From positions 192,820-256,819 of the forward strand of contig NZ_AUBA01000005.1 of the NCBI RefSeq assembly GCF_000429005.1: DNA of 64,000 nucleotides. Reading direction: 5' to 3'. Position 1 is the first letter of the stretch, and each line of letters starts with the position of its first letter. Position numbers and translations under genes: made by a program. The DNA is from Novosphingobium acidiphilum DSM 19966. GTDB taxonomy: Bacteria; Pseudomonadota; Alphaproteobacteria; Sphingomonadales; Sphingomonadaceae. Under the pieces are notes generated by a model, which was given only the letters and a program-made list of their open reading frames with translations, was not told the origin of the DNA and did no database searches. This document shows, piece after piece, positions 47,330-56,632 of the stretch.

Positions 47330-48724
47330 TCAAAACCCGGCGTGCAGACGCAGGCCGAACACGTGGACCGGGCCACGATCGCGGTTGTATGCAGGGTTGG
47401 CAATGAACTGGTAATCGAACGTCGCGGTTACGCCATTGATCACGCCGAACTGGTACCAGCCCTCGGCGATCCATTCATCGCCGGGGTGCGGCAACTGCCC
47501 GTCACCGACCAGCGTACCCAGGCCGCCATCGTTGAAAAAAACCTGCCGTGCGCGCGAAATGGCGTTGATCATCGCGCCCAGCCCGGCCTTGTCATCGCGG
47601 CGGTGCCATGCGGCACCCGCGACGGTTGCACCAAACGACACGCTGCGATCGATATCGGTGAAATCGTCGGTTTCGGTTACGCCGTCGCCGGCAGAAGCCC
47701 GCGCATAGACCCCAACATTCGGGGCCACTTCCTGTTCGACGTTCAGATACCCGCCGCCGTGATCGTTCATGTGGCGAAACGCGCTGTTGACCGGGGCAAC
47801 GCCGGTCTGGTCAAACGATGCGATCATGTCGCGCAACAGCGCCAGATTGCCCCGCGTGAAATACCCGCCCAGCCGGACCGCGCCGGGATGGCCCGCGATC
47901 GTGTGCCGATGTTCCAGTTCGCTGACGATCTGGTATTGCTGCAGACCAACCTCGAGCGAGGGCTGATTGGGCTGTTTCGACAGGTCGAACAGGCCGGCGC
48001 GCAGCGTCCACGTCTGGTCATACAGCTCGAACGCGCCGCCAAAGGTAAAGCCCCACGCATTGGCGGCATAATCGAACGCACCGGCATCGATCAGCGACCA
48101 GTTGAGCACATCGCCGCGCGGATCATGGGCATAGCTGTTGGTGTCGAACACATCGACCACGCTGAATTTGCCCAGCCACAGCACCAGGCGGTCGGTGGCC
48201 TGTTTGCCGCCAAGCTGGTTGGCGGCAGGGGCAGCCGCCGCGATATCGCCGCCAAGATCGATTGTCTGGCGCAGGAACAGGCGCGGCAATTTGAAATAGG
48301 GTGCGGCCTTGCCCACCTTGTAGGCCTCGCCACTGGTGAACCCTGCAACGCCCAGCGTGTTCGACAAGCCGAAACCCTGATCGAATTCAGGGTTCACCCA
48401 CAGTTCGCCACCGGTCCAGGGCCTGACCCCGACAAACAGTGTGGCATCGGCGGTTTCGCGGGTCTGATGCGGTGTCAGACTGTTGGTGCCGGTGTAGGGC
48501 GACGAAAAGCCGGGCGTTGATTGCACAGTGAACGTCGCCTGGCCATGCACTGCAAACGTCTGGGCGGGGGGATCAACGGGCGTATCGTCGGCACGCGCTG
48601 CACCAGGCAAAGCAAGCGCGACCAGCGGCAGCGCGCAAACGAACGAACGCGCGGTTACGCTTGCGCGGAGCGCACCACGGGCAACACACAACCAACTGCG
48701 ATCAAGACGGCGGAGCAGGTGCAA
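47330..48724 (-). CDS. OprB-like carbohydrate-type porin
   Basis: Outer-membrane barrel of about 464 residues: signal peptide (SFVCALPLVALALPGAARA), then strands rich in aromatics, with LWVNPEFDQGFGLSNTLGVAGF and a C-terminal HVFGLRLHAGF ending in Phe. The family is named for sugar uptake, but members occur with other transport systems. No ATG or GTG is available; I use the TTG at 48724 with GAGGG 6 nt upstream. First gene of the four-gene minus-strand operon. Confidence 0.82.
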   Translation of the reverse strand: MHLLRRLDRSWLCVARGALRASVTARSFVCALPLVALALPGAARADDTPVDPPAQTFAVHGQATFTVQSTPGFSSPYTGTNSLTPHQTRETADATLFVGVRPWTGGELWVNPEFDQGFGLSNTLGVAGFTSGEAYKVGKAAPYFKLPRLFLRQTIDLGGDIAAAAPAANQLGGKQATDRLVLWLGKFSVVDVFDTNSYAHDPRGDVLNWSLIDAGAFDYAANAWGFTFGGAFELYDQTWTLRAGLFDLSKQPNQPSLEVGLQQYQIVSELEHRHTIAGHPGAVRLGGYFTRGNLALLRDMIASFDQTGVAPVNSAFRHMNDHGGGYLNVEQEVAPNVGVYARASAGDGVTETDDFTDIDRSVSFGATVAGAAWHRRDDKAGLGAMINAISRARQVFFNDGGLGTLVGDGQLPHPGDEWIAEGWYQFGVINGVTATFDYQFIANPAYNRDRGPVHVFGLRLHAGF

Positions 48725-48828
48725 CTGTCGCCCTCGCCGGATGTCTCAGCAGAAATTCGCATGGTTGGCCCTGCCCTGATCCTGACGGTTGCGCATGATT
48801 TCGATTACCCGGGACCCGCCATCGCAAC

Positions 48829-48856
48829 AAAATATGACGATTGCATGTCAGTCCAA
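48829..48856 (-). promoter_or_regulatory. Candidate sigma70-type promoter of the porin operon
   Basis: On the minus strand, TTGGAC (48856-48851) and TATTTT (48834-48829) are separated by 16 nt. Transcription would start near 48822, giving a ~100-nt leader. It lies just downstream, in the transcription direction, of the operator at 48880-48896. Confidence 0.4.
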
Positions 48857-48879
48857 GCCGACTCGACAGCGGCCCGCCT

Positions 48880-48896
48880 ATACCCTAGGGGGGTAT
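48880..48896. promoter_or_regulatory. CsoR/RcnR/FrmR-type operator
   Basis: ATACCC-TAGGG-GGGTAT: inverted ATACCC/GGGTAT arms around a G-rich centre, the classic form of sites bound by the CsoR-family tetramer. It lies 68 nt before the repressor gene and about 155 nt before the porin start, so it can serve both directions. Confidence 0.7.
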
Positions 48897-48963
48897 GCAT
48901 CAACCCCAAAACCGCCGCGATCCATAGGGCTGGCGGTGCTTTACGGGATGCGGGATACCGACG

Positions 48964-49242
48964 ATGGGCCACGTGGCGCGCGAAAAGCAGAAATTGCTGA
49001 ACCGCATCAAGCGGATGCGCGGCCAGATCGAAGCGATCGAGCGCGCGGTCGAGGCCGATGAGGAATGCACGCGGGTGTTGCAGCAGGCCACGGCCTGCCG
49101 CGGCGCGCTCGACGGGTTCATTGCCGAAGTGATCGAGGATCACATTCATGACACGCTGATCGACCCGGCTGCCGATCCGCACGACCCCCGCCGCCTTGCC
49201 GCCGAGGAACTGGTGGCGATTGTGCACACGTATCTGACCTGA
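48964..49242 (+). CDS. CsoR-superfamily metal/formaldehyde-sensitive repressor (RcnR/FrmR-like)
   Basis: A 92-residue all-helical DNA-binding protein. Family sensor positions are filled by His3 (MGHVAREKQ), Cys35 (EECTRVLQ) and His60 (EDHIHDT), with a further His62; position 64 is Thr. His3/Cys35/His60 is the RcnR-type nickel/cobalt ligand set, while FrmR needs Pro2 and Cys35 for formaldehyde; here residue 2 is Gly, so I favour metal sensing. The basic helix LLNRIKRMRGQI contacts DNA. Divergent from the porin/MgtC/ABC operon with a matching operator between. Confidence 0.9.
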   Translation: MGHVAREKQKLLNRIKRMRGQIEAIERAVEADEECTRVLQQATACRGALDGFIAEVIEDHIHDTLIDPAADPHDPRRLAAEELVAIVHTYLT

Positions 49243-49343
49243 TCGGGCGCATGCCCGTTCAGGCAGGTTGTCCGCACCGCCTGCGCCCCCCACCTGCCTG
49301 AGCGGCCGTCAGTGACGACGCCGCATTCAAAGGACTGCTGCGC

Positions 49344-50567
49344 TTGTCCGTTCCATCGCCTGCCGTGCTGACCCACCAACACCCCGTCACCCGTGCCGAT
49401 GCGCTGGCGCGTGTGGCGCAATTTGCACCGCATGCCGGGGCGGACTATGCCGCCCGCCGCAATCTGGATCAGGGAGCGGGGCGGCATGACGCGGTGTCAC
49501 GCCTGTCGGCGGCGCTGGCGCGACGCACGGTAAGCGAAGCAGACGTGCTTGCGCCGGTTCTGGCGCAGCATGGCGATGCGGCCGCCTTGTTTGTTAGCGA
49601 AGTGTTCTGGCGCACCTATTTCAAAGGCTGGCTCGAGGCGCGCCCGTTTGTATGGCACGGTTGGCTGGGCGCGCTCGACCGGATCGATGCGCGGCTGGGG
49701 CAGGACGATGCACTGGCCGCACGGCATCTGTCGGCGATACGCGGCGAAACCGGGATCGACTGCTTCGACCACTGGATCGGGGAACTGGCCGCCACCGGAT
49801 ATCTGCACAACTGGGCGCGGATGCAGGTTGCCTCGATCTGGATCTTTACCCTGGGCCTGCCATGGGAATTGGGTGCACGGCATTTCCTGCACCACCTGAT
49901 CGATGCCGATGCTGCGTCGAACACGCTGTCGTGGCGCTGGGTCGCGGGCCTTCACACGCGCGGCAAGACGTATCTGGCCGACGCTTCGCGCATTATGCGG
50001 ATGACCGGCGGGCGGTTCGCCCCCACCGGTCTTGCCACACGCGCGCTGGTGCCCGATGCGCCCGATCTGCCGCCCGCCCTGCCGCTGCGTGACACGATCG
50101 CACCCGATGGCGGTTTGCCAACGCTGGTGTGGATTACGCGCGACGATTGTTCGCTCGAAACCGAACCGGCCTTGCACGGCCTGCCGGTGCGCGCGGTCGC
50201 GGTCATCGATCCTGGCGATGCGCCCGAAGCGGACCGCACCGCGCTGGCCGACGGGCTGGCGCGCGCGGCCGCGCACTGGCAGGTGCCGGCCTGTCATGTC
50301 GCCGGCGCCGAGGCGCTGGCCGCGCTGGCAACCGAATGCGGCGCGCGCCAGGTGGTGACCGGACGCGTGCCAACCGGGCCCGGCCAGGATGCGTTGATTG
50401 CCGCACGCGGGGCCCTGCGCCGCGCCGGCCTTGTGCTGACCGAACACACCCGCGCGTGGGACCGCCACGCGTGGCCCCATGCCACACGCGGATTTTTTGC
50501 GTGCCGCGAAAAAATTCCGGCCCTGCTGGCGCAAGCCGGGCTGGCCGCGGGAAAGACACCACAATGA
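49344..50567 (+). CDS. Photolyase/cryptochrome-like flavoprotein with permuted domain order
   Basis: 407 residues. Residues ~30-235 match the photolyase FAD-binding domain: HDAVSRLSAAL, FVSEVFWRTYFKGW, ELAATGYLHNWARMQVASIW and DADAASNTLSWRWVAG. Residues ~258-395 look like the alpha/beta antenna domain normally found at the N-terminus (PTLVWITRDDCSLETEPAL, CGARQVVTGRVPTGPGQDALI, ATRGFFACREKIPALL). The domain order is thus reversed. The TTG start at 49344 is supported by AAAGGA 9 nt upstream. Overlaps the kinase gene (ATGA). DNA repair or blue-light sensing are both possible. Confidence 0.82.
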   Translation: MSVPSPAVLTHQHPVTRADALARVAQFAPHAGADYAARRNLDQGAGRHDAVSRLSAALARRTVSEADVLAPVLAQHGDAAALFVSEVFWRTYFKGWLEARPFVWHGWLGALDRIDARLGQDDALAARHLSAIRGETGIDCFDHWIGELAATGYLHNWARMQVASIWIFTLGLPWELGARHFLHHLIDADAASNTLSWRWVAGLHTRGKTYLADASRIMRMTGGRFAPTGLATRALVPDAPDLPPALPLRDTIAPDGGLPTLVWITRDDCSLETEPALHGLPVRAVAVIDPGDAPEADRTALADGLARAAAHWQVPACHVAGAEALAALATECGARQVVTGRVPTGPGQDALIAARGALRRAGLVLTEHTRAWDRHAWPHATRGFFACREKIPALLAQAGLAAGKTPQ

Positions 50568-51877
50568 CAGGCGATGCACGCAAAGTACCGGCGGGGCGAT
50601 TTGCCCGGCTGGGCGCGTTCGGGCAGATCGCCGCGGGCGTGGCCGGCGGGGTGGTGGCCGAAGGCGCGCGGCGACTGGCCCAGGGTGATCGCCCCAGCAT
50701 GGCCGATCTGCTGCTGACCCCCGCCAATGCCGCACGCGTAACCGATCAGCTGTCGCGGCTGCGCGGGGCGGCGATGAAGCTGGGCCAGATGATTTCGCTC
50801 GATGCAGGCGACATGCTGCCGCCCGAATTGACCCAGATCCTGGCGCGCCTGCGCGAATCCGCCAATATCATGCCCCCGGCCCAGCTTGAAAAAGTGCTGG
50901 CCGCTTCATGGGGTGCCGGCTGGCGCAAGCGGTTTCGCCGGTTTGACGCACGCCCCGTGGCCGCCGCCTCGATCGGCCAGGTCCACCGCGCCGAATTGCC
51001 CGATGGCCGGGTGGTGGCGATCAAGGTGCAATACCCGGGCGTTGCGCGCAGCATCGATTCCGATGTCGACAATGTCGCGACACTGCTGAAAGTATCCGGG
51101 CTGCTGCCCGCCAGCCTCGATGTCGCGCCGCTGCTGGTCGAGGCCAAGCGGCAGCTGCATGAAGAGGCCGACTATCTGCGCGAAGCGGCTATGATGACGC
51201 GCTATGCCGATCTGCTGGCCGACAATCCGCTGTTTGTGGTGCCGCGCCCGATCATGGACCTGACTGGCGGGCAGGTGCTGGCGATGGACTTCATTGCCGC
51301 GCGCCCGATCGAAACACTCGACGATGCATCCGCTGACGTGCGCAACCGCGTGATGCAGGCATTGCTTGGCCTGGTGCTGCGCGAACTGTTCGAATTCGGG
51401 TTCATGCAGACCGATCCCAATTTCGCCAATTTCCGCTGGATCGAGGCGACCGGCCAGATCGTCGTTCTGGATTTCGGCGCGGCCCGCGCGGTGGCCCCGG
51501 ACGTCGCCGGCGATTACGGCGCATTGCTGGCGGCCGGGTTCCGCGGCGATGCCGCCGCGGTGCGCCAGGCATTGATCAATGTCGGGTTCGTCTCGCCAGT
51601 GCAGTTCGAACGCCACGGCGAGGCGCTCGACCGGATCATCGCGATCATTCTCGACCAGATCCGCCGGATCGATGATTTCGACTTTGCCGATCGCAGCTTT
51701 GTCGAACATATCCGCGCCGAAGTGCCCGGAATCGCGTCCGACCGCGACAGCTGGCACATTCCCCCGGCCGAGGCGCTGTTCGTGCAGCGCAAGATCAGCG
51801 GCACGGTGCTGCTGGCGGTGCGGATGAAGGCCCGCCTGCCGCTCAAAACGATGCTGCAGCCCTACGCCAGCGACTGA
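50564..51877 (+). CDS. ABC1/AarF (COQ8/UbiB-like) kinase-like protein
   Basis: 437 residues of the atypical kinase family that supports ubiquinone biosynthesis. The KxGQ motif is MKLGQMISLDAGDMLPPEL; the ATP-site segment is ASIGQVHRAELPDG with Lys in VVAIKVQYPG; the catalytic loop is GFMQTDPNFANF and the metal-binding motif VLDFGAAR. The QTDPN form is that of COQ8-type members. No C-terminal TM pair as in Escherichia coli UbiB. Translationally coupled to the photolyase-like gene. Confidence 0.9.
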   Translation: MTGDARKVPAGRFARLGAFGQIAAGVAGGVVAEGARRLAQGDRPSMADLLLTPANAARVTDQLSRLRGAAMKLGQMISLDAGDMLPPELTQILARLRESANIMPPAQLEKVLAASWGAGWRKRFRRFDARPVAAASIGQVHRAELPDGRVVAIKVQYPGVARSIDSDVDNVATLLKVSGLLPASLDVAPLLVEAKRQLHEEADYLREAAMMTRYADLLADNPLFVVPRPIMDLTGGQVLAMDFIAARPIETLDDASADVRNRVMQALLGLVLRELFEFGFMQTDPNFANFRWIEATGQIVVLDFGAARAVAPDVAGDYGALLAAGFRGDAAAVRQALINVGFVSPVQFERHGEALDRIIAIILDQIRRIDDFDFADRSFVEHIRAEVPGIASDRDSWHIPPAEALFVQRKISGTVLLAVRMKARLPLKTMLQPYASD

Positions 51878-53830
51878 TCAGTCGCGCCAGGTGTCGACCG
51901 CGTCGCCCAGCCCTGCGGCAAGCGGCGCCAGGTGGCGCTCGAACGCCCGCCAGTGGTCCAGACCCGATCGATAGATCGGCTGGCGGACCTGTTCGGAACT
52001 GACCGTACGCACCGAGCGGCTGTTTTCGAAAAAGCGCAAGGTCGCTGCATCGAACGGCAGCCCCAGCCAATCGAGCAGGGCGCGCACCTGCCCTTCGGTG
52101 TCATCGACCAGATCCTCGTAGATCAGCGTGCGCACCGCTGCGGGTGCGATCGTCCGGAAATGCCGCACCATGGCCAGGTAGTGGCGATAATACCGCGCCA
52201 GATCGTCCAGATCGTATGTAAAATCCTGCCCTTGCGCAAACAGCTGCTTGTAGCAGGAAAAACATGACGCCATCGGATTGCGCCGTACATCGATGATCCG
52301 CGCCTGCGGCAGGATCAGGCGGATCAGACCGACATGGCGGAAATTGTTGGGCATCTTGTCGATGAACCGCGTCCGTTGCAGCCTGCGATGGATGGCGGTC
52401 TGTGCCAGGTATCGCGCACCGAGCGCCCGGATTGCCTCGGGCGATGCCTGGGCCAGCCTGGCCAGCCCGCCATCCCCCTCGATCTGCGCGGCAAGCGCCG
52501 GAATGAAGGGCAGTTCCATCGTGCCTTCGACGCCGGCGTGGCTGGCAAGGATCTGCTCGACCAGCGTCGAGCCGGAACGCGGCAGGCCCACGACAAACAC
52601 AGGCGACGGATCAGGATCGCCCCATTCGGCCCGAGCGGCCAGGAATTCGGGCGTGAACAGTGCCGTATTGGTCGCCAGTTCCGCAGCATAGTCGGGCAAG
52701 GCAACCCGCTGTCGCTGGCGCACCAGCCCCGCCCCCAACCGGTAATGACGAAATGCAGTGTCGACATCGCCGGCATCTTCGGCGCGGCGCCCCAGTGCAT
52801 AGGCCAGATGCAGGCGATCTTCGTCGGGCAAGGGCCCGGCCAGCAAGGCGCGCATCGCCGCTTCGTCCGCAGGCGTCAGTACGCCGACCTTGAGATTGGC
52901 AAGGCTCCACCACGCCTCACCCGTTTCGGGCCGCAGGGCAAGCGCGCGACGATAGGCCGAAATCGCCGCATCGCGCATGCCGGCGGTGCGCAGCGCATGC
53001 CCGTGGTTGATCGCAACACTGGGATTGTCGGGAAACTGGCGGGCCAGATCGGCCTGCAGCGCCTCTGCCCCCTTGTCATCGCCAAGCAGGCCGAGACAGC
53101 CGGCCTGAAGATTGCGATAGGCGGGATTGGCAGGATCGGCCTCGACCAGCGGCCGCAGTTCGGCAAACGCGGCTTCACCCTCGCGTCGCAGAAACAGTGC
53201 ACGCGCAAGATCGAACCGCGCCAATGCAAAGTCCGGACGCAACGCCAGGACATGGCGCAACAGCACCTCGGCATCGTCGAGTGCGTTGGCCATGATATAG
53301 CAGCAGGCGAGCAACCGCACCGCCTCGGTATTGTCGGGCTGGTTGCGGCAAATCTGCTGCAACACCGGTTCGGCGCGATCATGCAGCCCCAGCACGATCC
53401 ATTCAGCGGCCTGGCCGACACCGGGATCGGTCTGTTCCAATCGCGCCAGCGCCGCTTTGGCCCGGGTTTCGCGCAGGGTGTCGCCCTGGCCAAACGCCAC
53501 ATCCTCGATCGTGGTCCATGCTTCGCGCAGCGAAGGATCGAGTGCCACGGCGGCATCAAGTTGCGCCAGCGCATCCTGCCGGCGGCCCAAAGCCGCAAGA
53601 CAGGCGCCAATCTCAAATCGGGTGCGTGCCGCACGCGGCCAGGCCTTTGCCAGCTCGTCAAGGATCGGCATCGCTTCGGCCGCGCGGCCAAGACGGCGCA
53701 GCGCCGATGCCAGGATCAACCGCGGACGCGGATCGCCAGGCGCGCGTGCGCACAGCGCGCGCGCGTGGCGTTCGGCCAGGGCCGGATTGGTGGCCAGCGC
53801 TGTCGCCGCGATATCTACAGGATCGGACAT
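51878..53830 (-). CDS. Tetratricopeptide-repeat sulfotransferase
   Basis: 650 residues. The N-terminal ~400 are TPR units (ALAQLDAAVALDPSLREAW, LLRHVLALRPDFALARFDLA, AYRRALALRPETGEAWWSLA). The C-terminal ~260 are a sulfotransferase domain with the PAPS-binding loop FVVGLPRSGSTLVEQILASH and the second motif RIIDVRRNPMASCFSCYKQLF. Such proteins sulfate tyrosines, lipids or glycans, with the TPRs binding the acceptor. Start at ATG 53830; GTG 53848 is possible. No signal peptide. Confidence 0.9.
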   Translation of the reverse strand: MSDPVDIAATALATNPALAERHARALCARAPGDPRPRLILASALRRLGRAAEAMPILDELAKAWPRAARTRFEIGACLAALGRRQDALAQLDAAVALDPSLREAWTTIEDVAFGQGDTLRETRAKAALARLEQTDPGVGQAAEWIVLGLHDRAEPVLQQICRNQPDNTEAVRLLACCYIMANALDDAEVLLRHVLALRPDFALARFDLARALFLRREGEAAFAELRPLVEADPANPAYRNLQAGCLGLLGDDKGAEALQADLARQFPDNPSVAINHGHALRTAGMRDAAISAYRRALALRPETGEAWWSLANLKVGVLTPADEAAMRALLAGPLPDEDRLHLAYALGRRAEDAGDVDTAFRHYRLGAGLVRQRQRVALPDYAAELATNTALFTPEFLAARAEWGDPDPSPVFVVGLPRSGSTLVEQILASHAGVEGTMELPFIPALAAQIEGDGGLARLAQASPEAIRALGARYLAQTAIHRRLQRTRFIDKMPNNFRHVGLIRLILPQARIIDVRRNPMASCFSCYKQLFAQGQDFTYDLDDLARYYRHYLAMVRHFRTIAPAAVRTLIYEDLVDDTEGQVRALLDWLGLPFDAATLRFFENSRSVRTVSSEQVRQPIYRSGLDHWRAFERHLAPLAAGLGDAVDTWRD

Positions 53831-53862
53831 GACAACGGCATTAGGCACGACCGGTGGACATG

Positions 53863-53892
53863 AAAAGGCCGGAATGCTGGCGCACTCCGGCC
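53863..53892 (-). terminator. Intrinsic terminator of the TonB-dependent receptor gene
   Basis: Reading the minus strand, GGCCGGA, a 12-nt loop and TCCGGCC are followed directly by TTTT (53866-53863). A perfect 7-bp GC stem plus T-tract, about 70 nt after the receptor stop. Confidence 0.75.
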
Positions 53893-53961
53893 CCGTATTG
53901 GTCGTCCGCCAGCCCCGCAGGGCCAGCGGACGTGCGCCTTGTCACCATCAGACATTCATTC

Positions 53962-56547
53962 TCAGAACGTGAAGGTGGCCTTGGCGTAATAGTAGCCACC
54001 GTTGATACCCCATGGGGTGATCGACGACGGCGCATTGTAGACATTCCCGCTCAGCGGACGGGTAAGCCCCGGTGCCAGCGGCAGCGTGGGCGCCTGTTTG
54101 TTGAACGCATTGTTGGCGCCGATATCAAAGCGGATCGCAGGCGTTACCTTGTAACCGATATCGATGTCGGTGATCGCGGTCGCGCCGATCGCGAACAGCG
54201 CCGAGTTGGGGCCCTCACCCGAACCGCTCGGGCTGTCGTGCTGGCTGGTCGCGCCGTACAGCGTTTCGCGCAAATTGATCGACAGCGGCCCATGCGTGTA
54301 CAACGCATCGGCAATCACTTTGACCCGCGGTGTCGCCGTGGTCAGGCCGTCGATGGCATTCTGGTCCAGCAGCGACGTCTGCGCGACAAACGGGCTGGTG
54401 GTGCCGGGATTGTAGACCGCAGCCGGCAGACCGACGATATTGGTCAGGTCGGTCTTGTTGTAGTTGAACCCCAGGCTCCAGTCGACTTTGCCGGCTTCGC
54501 CAAAGTCGCTGGCATAGTTGGCAGTCGCTTCGATGCCGCGCGTGCGGGTATCGGCGCCGTTGCTGAAGATGTTGATCCCCGAATAGCTGGTTGCATCGGC
54601 AAGCGAGACCTTGCGCGATGTCAGCGCGTTGAGGATCGCCTGCGACACGATGTTGGCCGGGATCGGATTGCCATTGGCGTCATACGGCGAACCGCCGGAC
54701 GACCCGAACAAAGCGCCCGATGCAACGATGCGGTGCGTGATCTTGATCTGATAGGCATCGACCGTAATCTGCAACTTGGGCGCCGGGTGCGCGACAAAGC
54801 CGAACGACAGGTTGGTCGACCGTTCCGGCTTCAGCTTGGGAAAGCCAAGCAGCTGCGCCGCATCGGAGTTCGGCGGCAACTGGCCAAAGGTCGAGCCGGG
54901 GCCGACATTGACCGACGAATAGTATTCTTCTGCCAGGGTCGGGGCGCGGAAACCGTTCGATACGGTGCCGCGAATACCGAACGCCGGCGAAAAATCGTAC
55001 CGCGCGTTGAACTTGCCGGTGGCGACGCCGCCAAAGTCGGAGAAGTGTTCATAGCGTCCCGCCGCATCGACATGCAGACCGGTCACCGGATCGATGGCAA
55101 GGTCGATATACCCGGCATACCCGGTGCGGCTGTACGAACCGGCATCGGTGGGCGCAAAGCCCGGGTAGGACTGCGCGCCGCCATACGCATACGACGCGTA
55201 TTCACCCTGGCCGATCGAATAGCCATCCTTGCGCCATTCACCGCCCAGCGCCAGCGTGATCGGCTTGGCCAGGCCGGCATCGAACTGGCGCGTGATGTCG
55301 AGATTGCCGACCCATTCGTTGTTGACCAGCTGCCCGTCATAAAAATTGCGCTGCAGATCGGTCAGCACCGTTGGCGTGGCGGCCTGCAATTGCGCAAACA
55401 GCGCCGGGTTGGCCGAATTGAGCGTCGACAGGCCGACCGAGTCGCGACCATACGTCAGCGACAGGTCATAGTGCCACTTGGACACGTCGCCCTTGATACC
55501 GGTGGTCAGCGAAAAATCTTCTTCGCGAATGCTTTCCAGCGGCTGGAAACCTTCGGGCAGCGGATAGTTGACGGTTTCGCTGCCCTGCGGAATGCCCTGT
55601 ACTTTGGTGGGAACGCGATAGTTTTCATAGGATTTGGCAAAACGGTTGCCGTAGCTGCCAAACGCATACAGCTGCGCGCTGTCACCCAGATCGTACCCGG
55701 CGTTGAACGCCAGGTTGTAAAGCGAATACCGCGCATCGCCGTTGATGGTGTTGACGTTGGGATATTTGGGATTGAGTTGCACCCCGGCCACATCGACCGG
55801 GTTGTCCGACGCTTTCAACGTGCCATCAGGGTTGAACAGGCGGCGGTCGTAATTGCCGTGCTGGGTAAAATTGTGAAACTTGTATTCGCCGGTAACGTTG
55901 AAGAAACCCTTTTCGCCCAGCTTGAAACCGAAATTGGCGCTGGCTCCGGCGGTTTCGCCGCCGTGCTGGTAATCGCTGCCGCCGGTCACCGCAATCGAGC
56001 CGCCATGGTCGGCGTTCTTGGTGATGATGTTGATCACGCCCGCGATCGCGTCAGAACCGTATTGCGCAGCGGCGCCGTCGGTCAGGATTTCGATATGGCC
56101 GATTTCAGCGGTCGGAACGAACGACAGGTCGACGGCCGCGCTGCCCGAATAGGGGCTGCCGCCAAGCACGGCGAGGTTGGACGTGGTGTGGCGACGCTTG
56201 CCATTGATCAGCACCAGCGTGTCGTTGGGGCTGATCCCGCGCAGCGCGGCAGTCAATGTCAGGTTGGCGGTGTCACCGCCAAATGACTGGAAGTTGAGCG
56301 ATGGCAGCGACTGCGCCAGAACCTGTGTCAGATCCTGTTGCCCGACGTTGGCAATCGATGATGCGCCGATCAATTCGATCGGGGCAGAGCTGTCGGCAGC
56401 GCGGGTGCCGGTGGTGCGCGTTCCGGTGACGATGATGTCGGGCGCCACCGCAGGGGTCTCTGCAGCGGGTGCCGGTGCCTCGGCAGCATAGGCGCCGACC
56501 GGCGCGACAAGCGCAAGCGCCGTTGTCGTGAACAGAAATGTCTTCAT
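53962..56547 (-). CDS. TonB-dependent outer-membrane receptor
   Basis: 861 residues: signal peptide (MKTFLFTTTALALVAPVGAYAA), an Ala/Pro linker, a TonB-box-like IIVTG, then the plug (VGQQDLTQVLAQSLPS, NDTLVLINGKRRH, EILTDGAAAQYGSDAIAGVINI) and a 22-strand barrel ending in YYYAKATFTF. Start at 56547 with GAGGGAC upstream. The substrate cannot be inferred; there is no adjacent FecR/sigma factor or SusD. The preceding gene on the strand (5-TM protein) ends 323 bp upstream. Confidence 0.94.
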   Translation of the reverse strand: MKTFLFTTTALALVAPVGAYAAEAPAPAAETPAVAPDIIVTGTRTTGTRAADSSAPIELIGASSIANVGQQDLTQVLAQSLPSLNFQSFGGDTANLTLTAALRGISPNDTLVLINGKRRHTTSNLAVLGGSPYSGSAAVDLSFVPTAEIGHIEILTDGAAAQYGSDAIAGVINIITKNADHGGSIAVTGGSDYQHGGETAGASANFGFKLGEKGFFNVTGEYKFHNFTQHGNYDRRLFNPDGTLKASDNPVDVAGVQLNPKYPNVNTINGDARYSLYNLAFNAGYDLGDSAQLYAFGSYGNRFAKSYENYRVPTKVQGIPQGSETVNYPLPEGFQPLESIREEDFSLTTGIKGDVSKWHYDLSLTYGRDSVGLSTLNSANPALFAQLQAATPTVLTDLQRNFYDGQLVNNEWVGNLDITRQFDAGLAKPITLALGGEWRKDGYSIGQGEYASYAYGGAQSYPGFAPTDAGSYSRTGYAGYIDLAIDPVTGLHVDAAGRYEHFSDFGGVATGKFNARYDFSPAFGIRGTVSNGFRAPTLAEEYYSSVNVGPGSTFGQLPPNSDAAQLLGFPKLKPERSTNLSFGFVAHPAPKLQITVDAYQIKITHRIVASGALFGSSGGSPYDANGNPIPANIVSQAILNALTSRKVSLADATSYSGINIFSNGADTRTRGIEATANYASDFGEAGKVDWSLGFNYNKTDLTNIVGLPAAVYNPGTTSPFVAQTSLLDQNAIDGLTTATPRVKVIADALYTHGPLSINLRETLYGATSQHDSPSGSGEGPNSALFAIGATAITDIDIGYKVTPAIRFDIGANNAFNKQAPTLPLAPGLTRPLSGNVYNAPSSITPWGINGGYYYAKATFTF

Positions 56548-56618
56548 TGCAATGTCCCTCATTGGTTCTTTTGTGGCCCCAAACCGAACCGGATCGCGGG
56601 ATGTTTATAAAAGCCGCT

Positions 56619-56632
56619 GATCAGTTCTGATC
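56619..56632. promoter_or_regulatory. Small palindrome in the receptor upstream region
   Basis: GATCAG-TT-CTGATC, 14 bp, about 72-85 nt upstream of the receptor start. The whole interval 56548-56869 has no convincing gene; short frames there have poor coding character. The palindrome is the only structure I see in it. Confidence 0.35.

Noticed and set aside
48964..49242. Calling the repressor FrmR (formaldehyde-specific)
   Set aside because: FrmR chemistry needs Pro2; here residue 2 is Gly and residue 3 is His, as in RcnR-type metal sensors, and no formaldehyde dehydrogenase gene is adjacent.
53854..56286. An 810-codon open frame on the plus strand
   Set aside because: Antisense shadow of the TonB-dependent receptor: Arg/Gly/Asp-rich low-complexity translation, while the minus-strand frame has signal peptide, plug and barrel.
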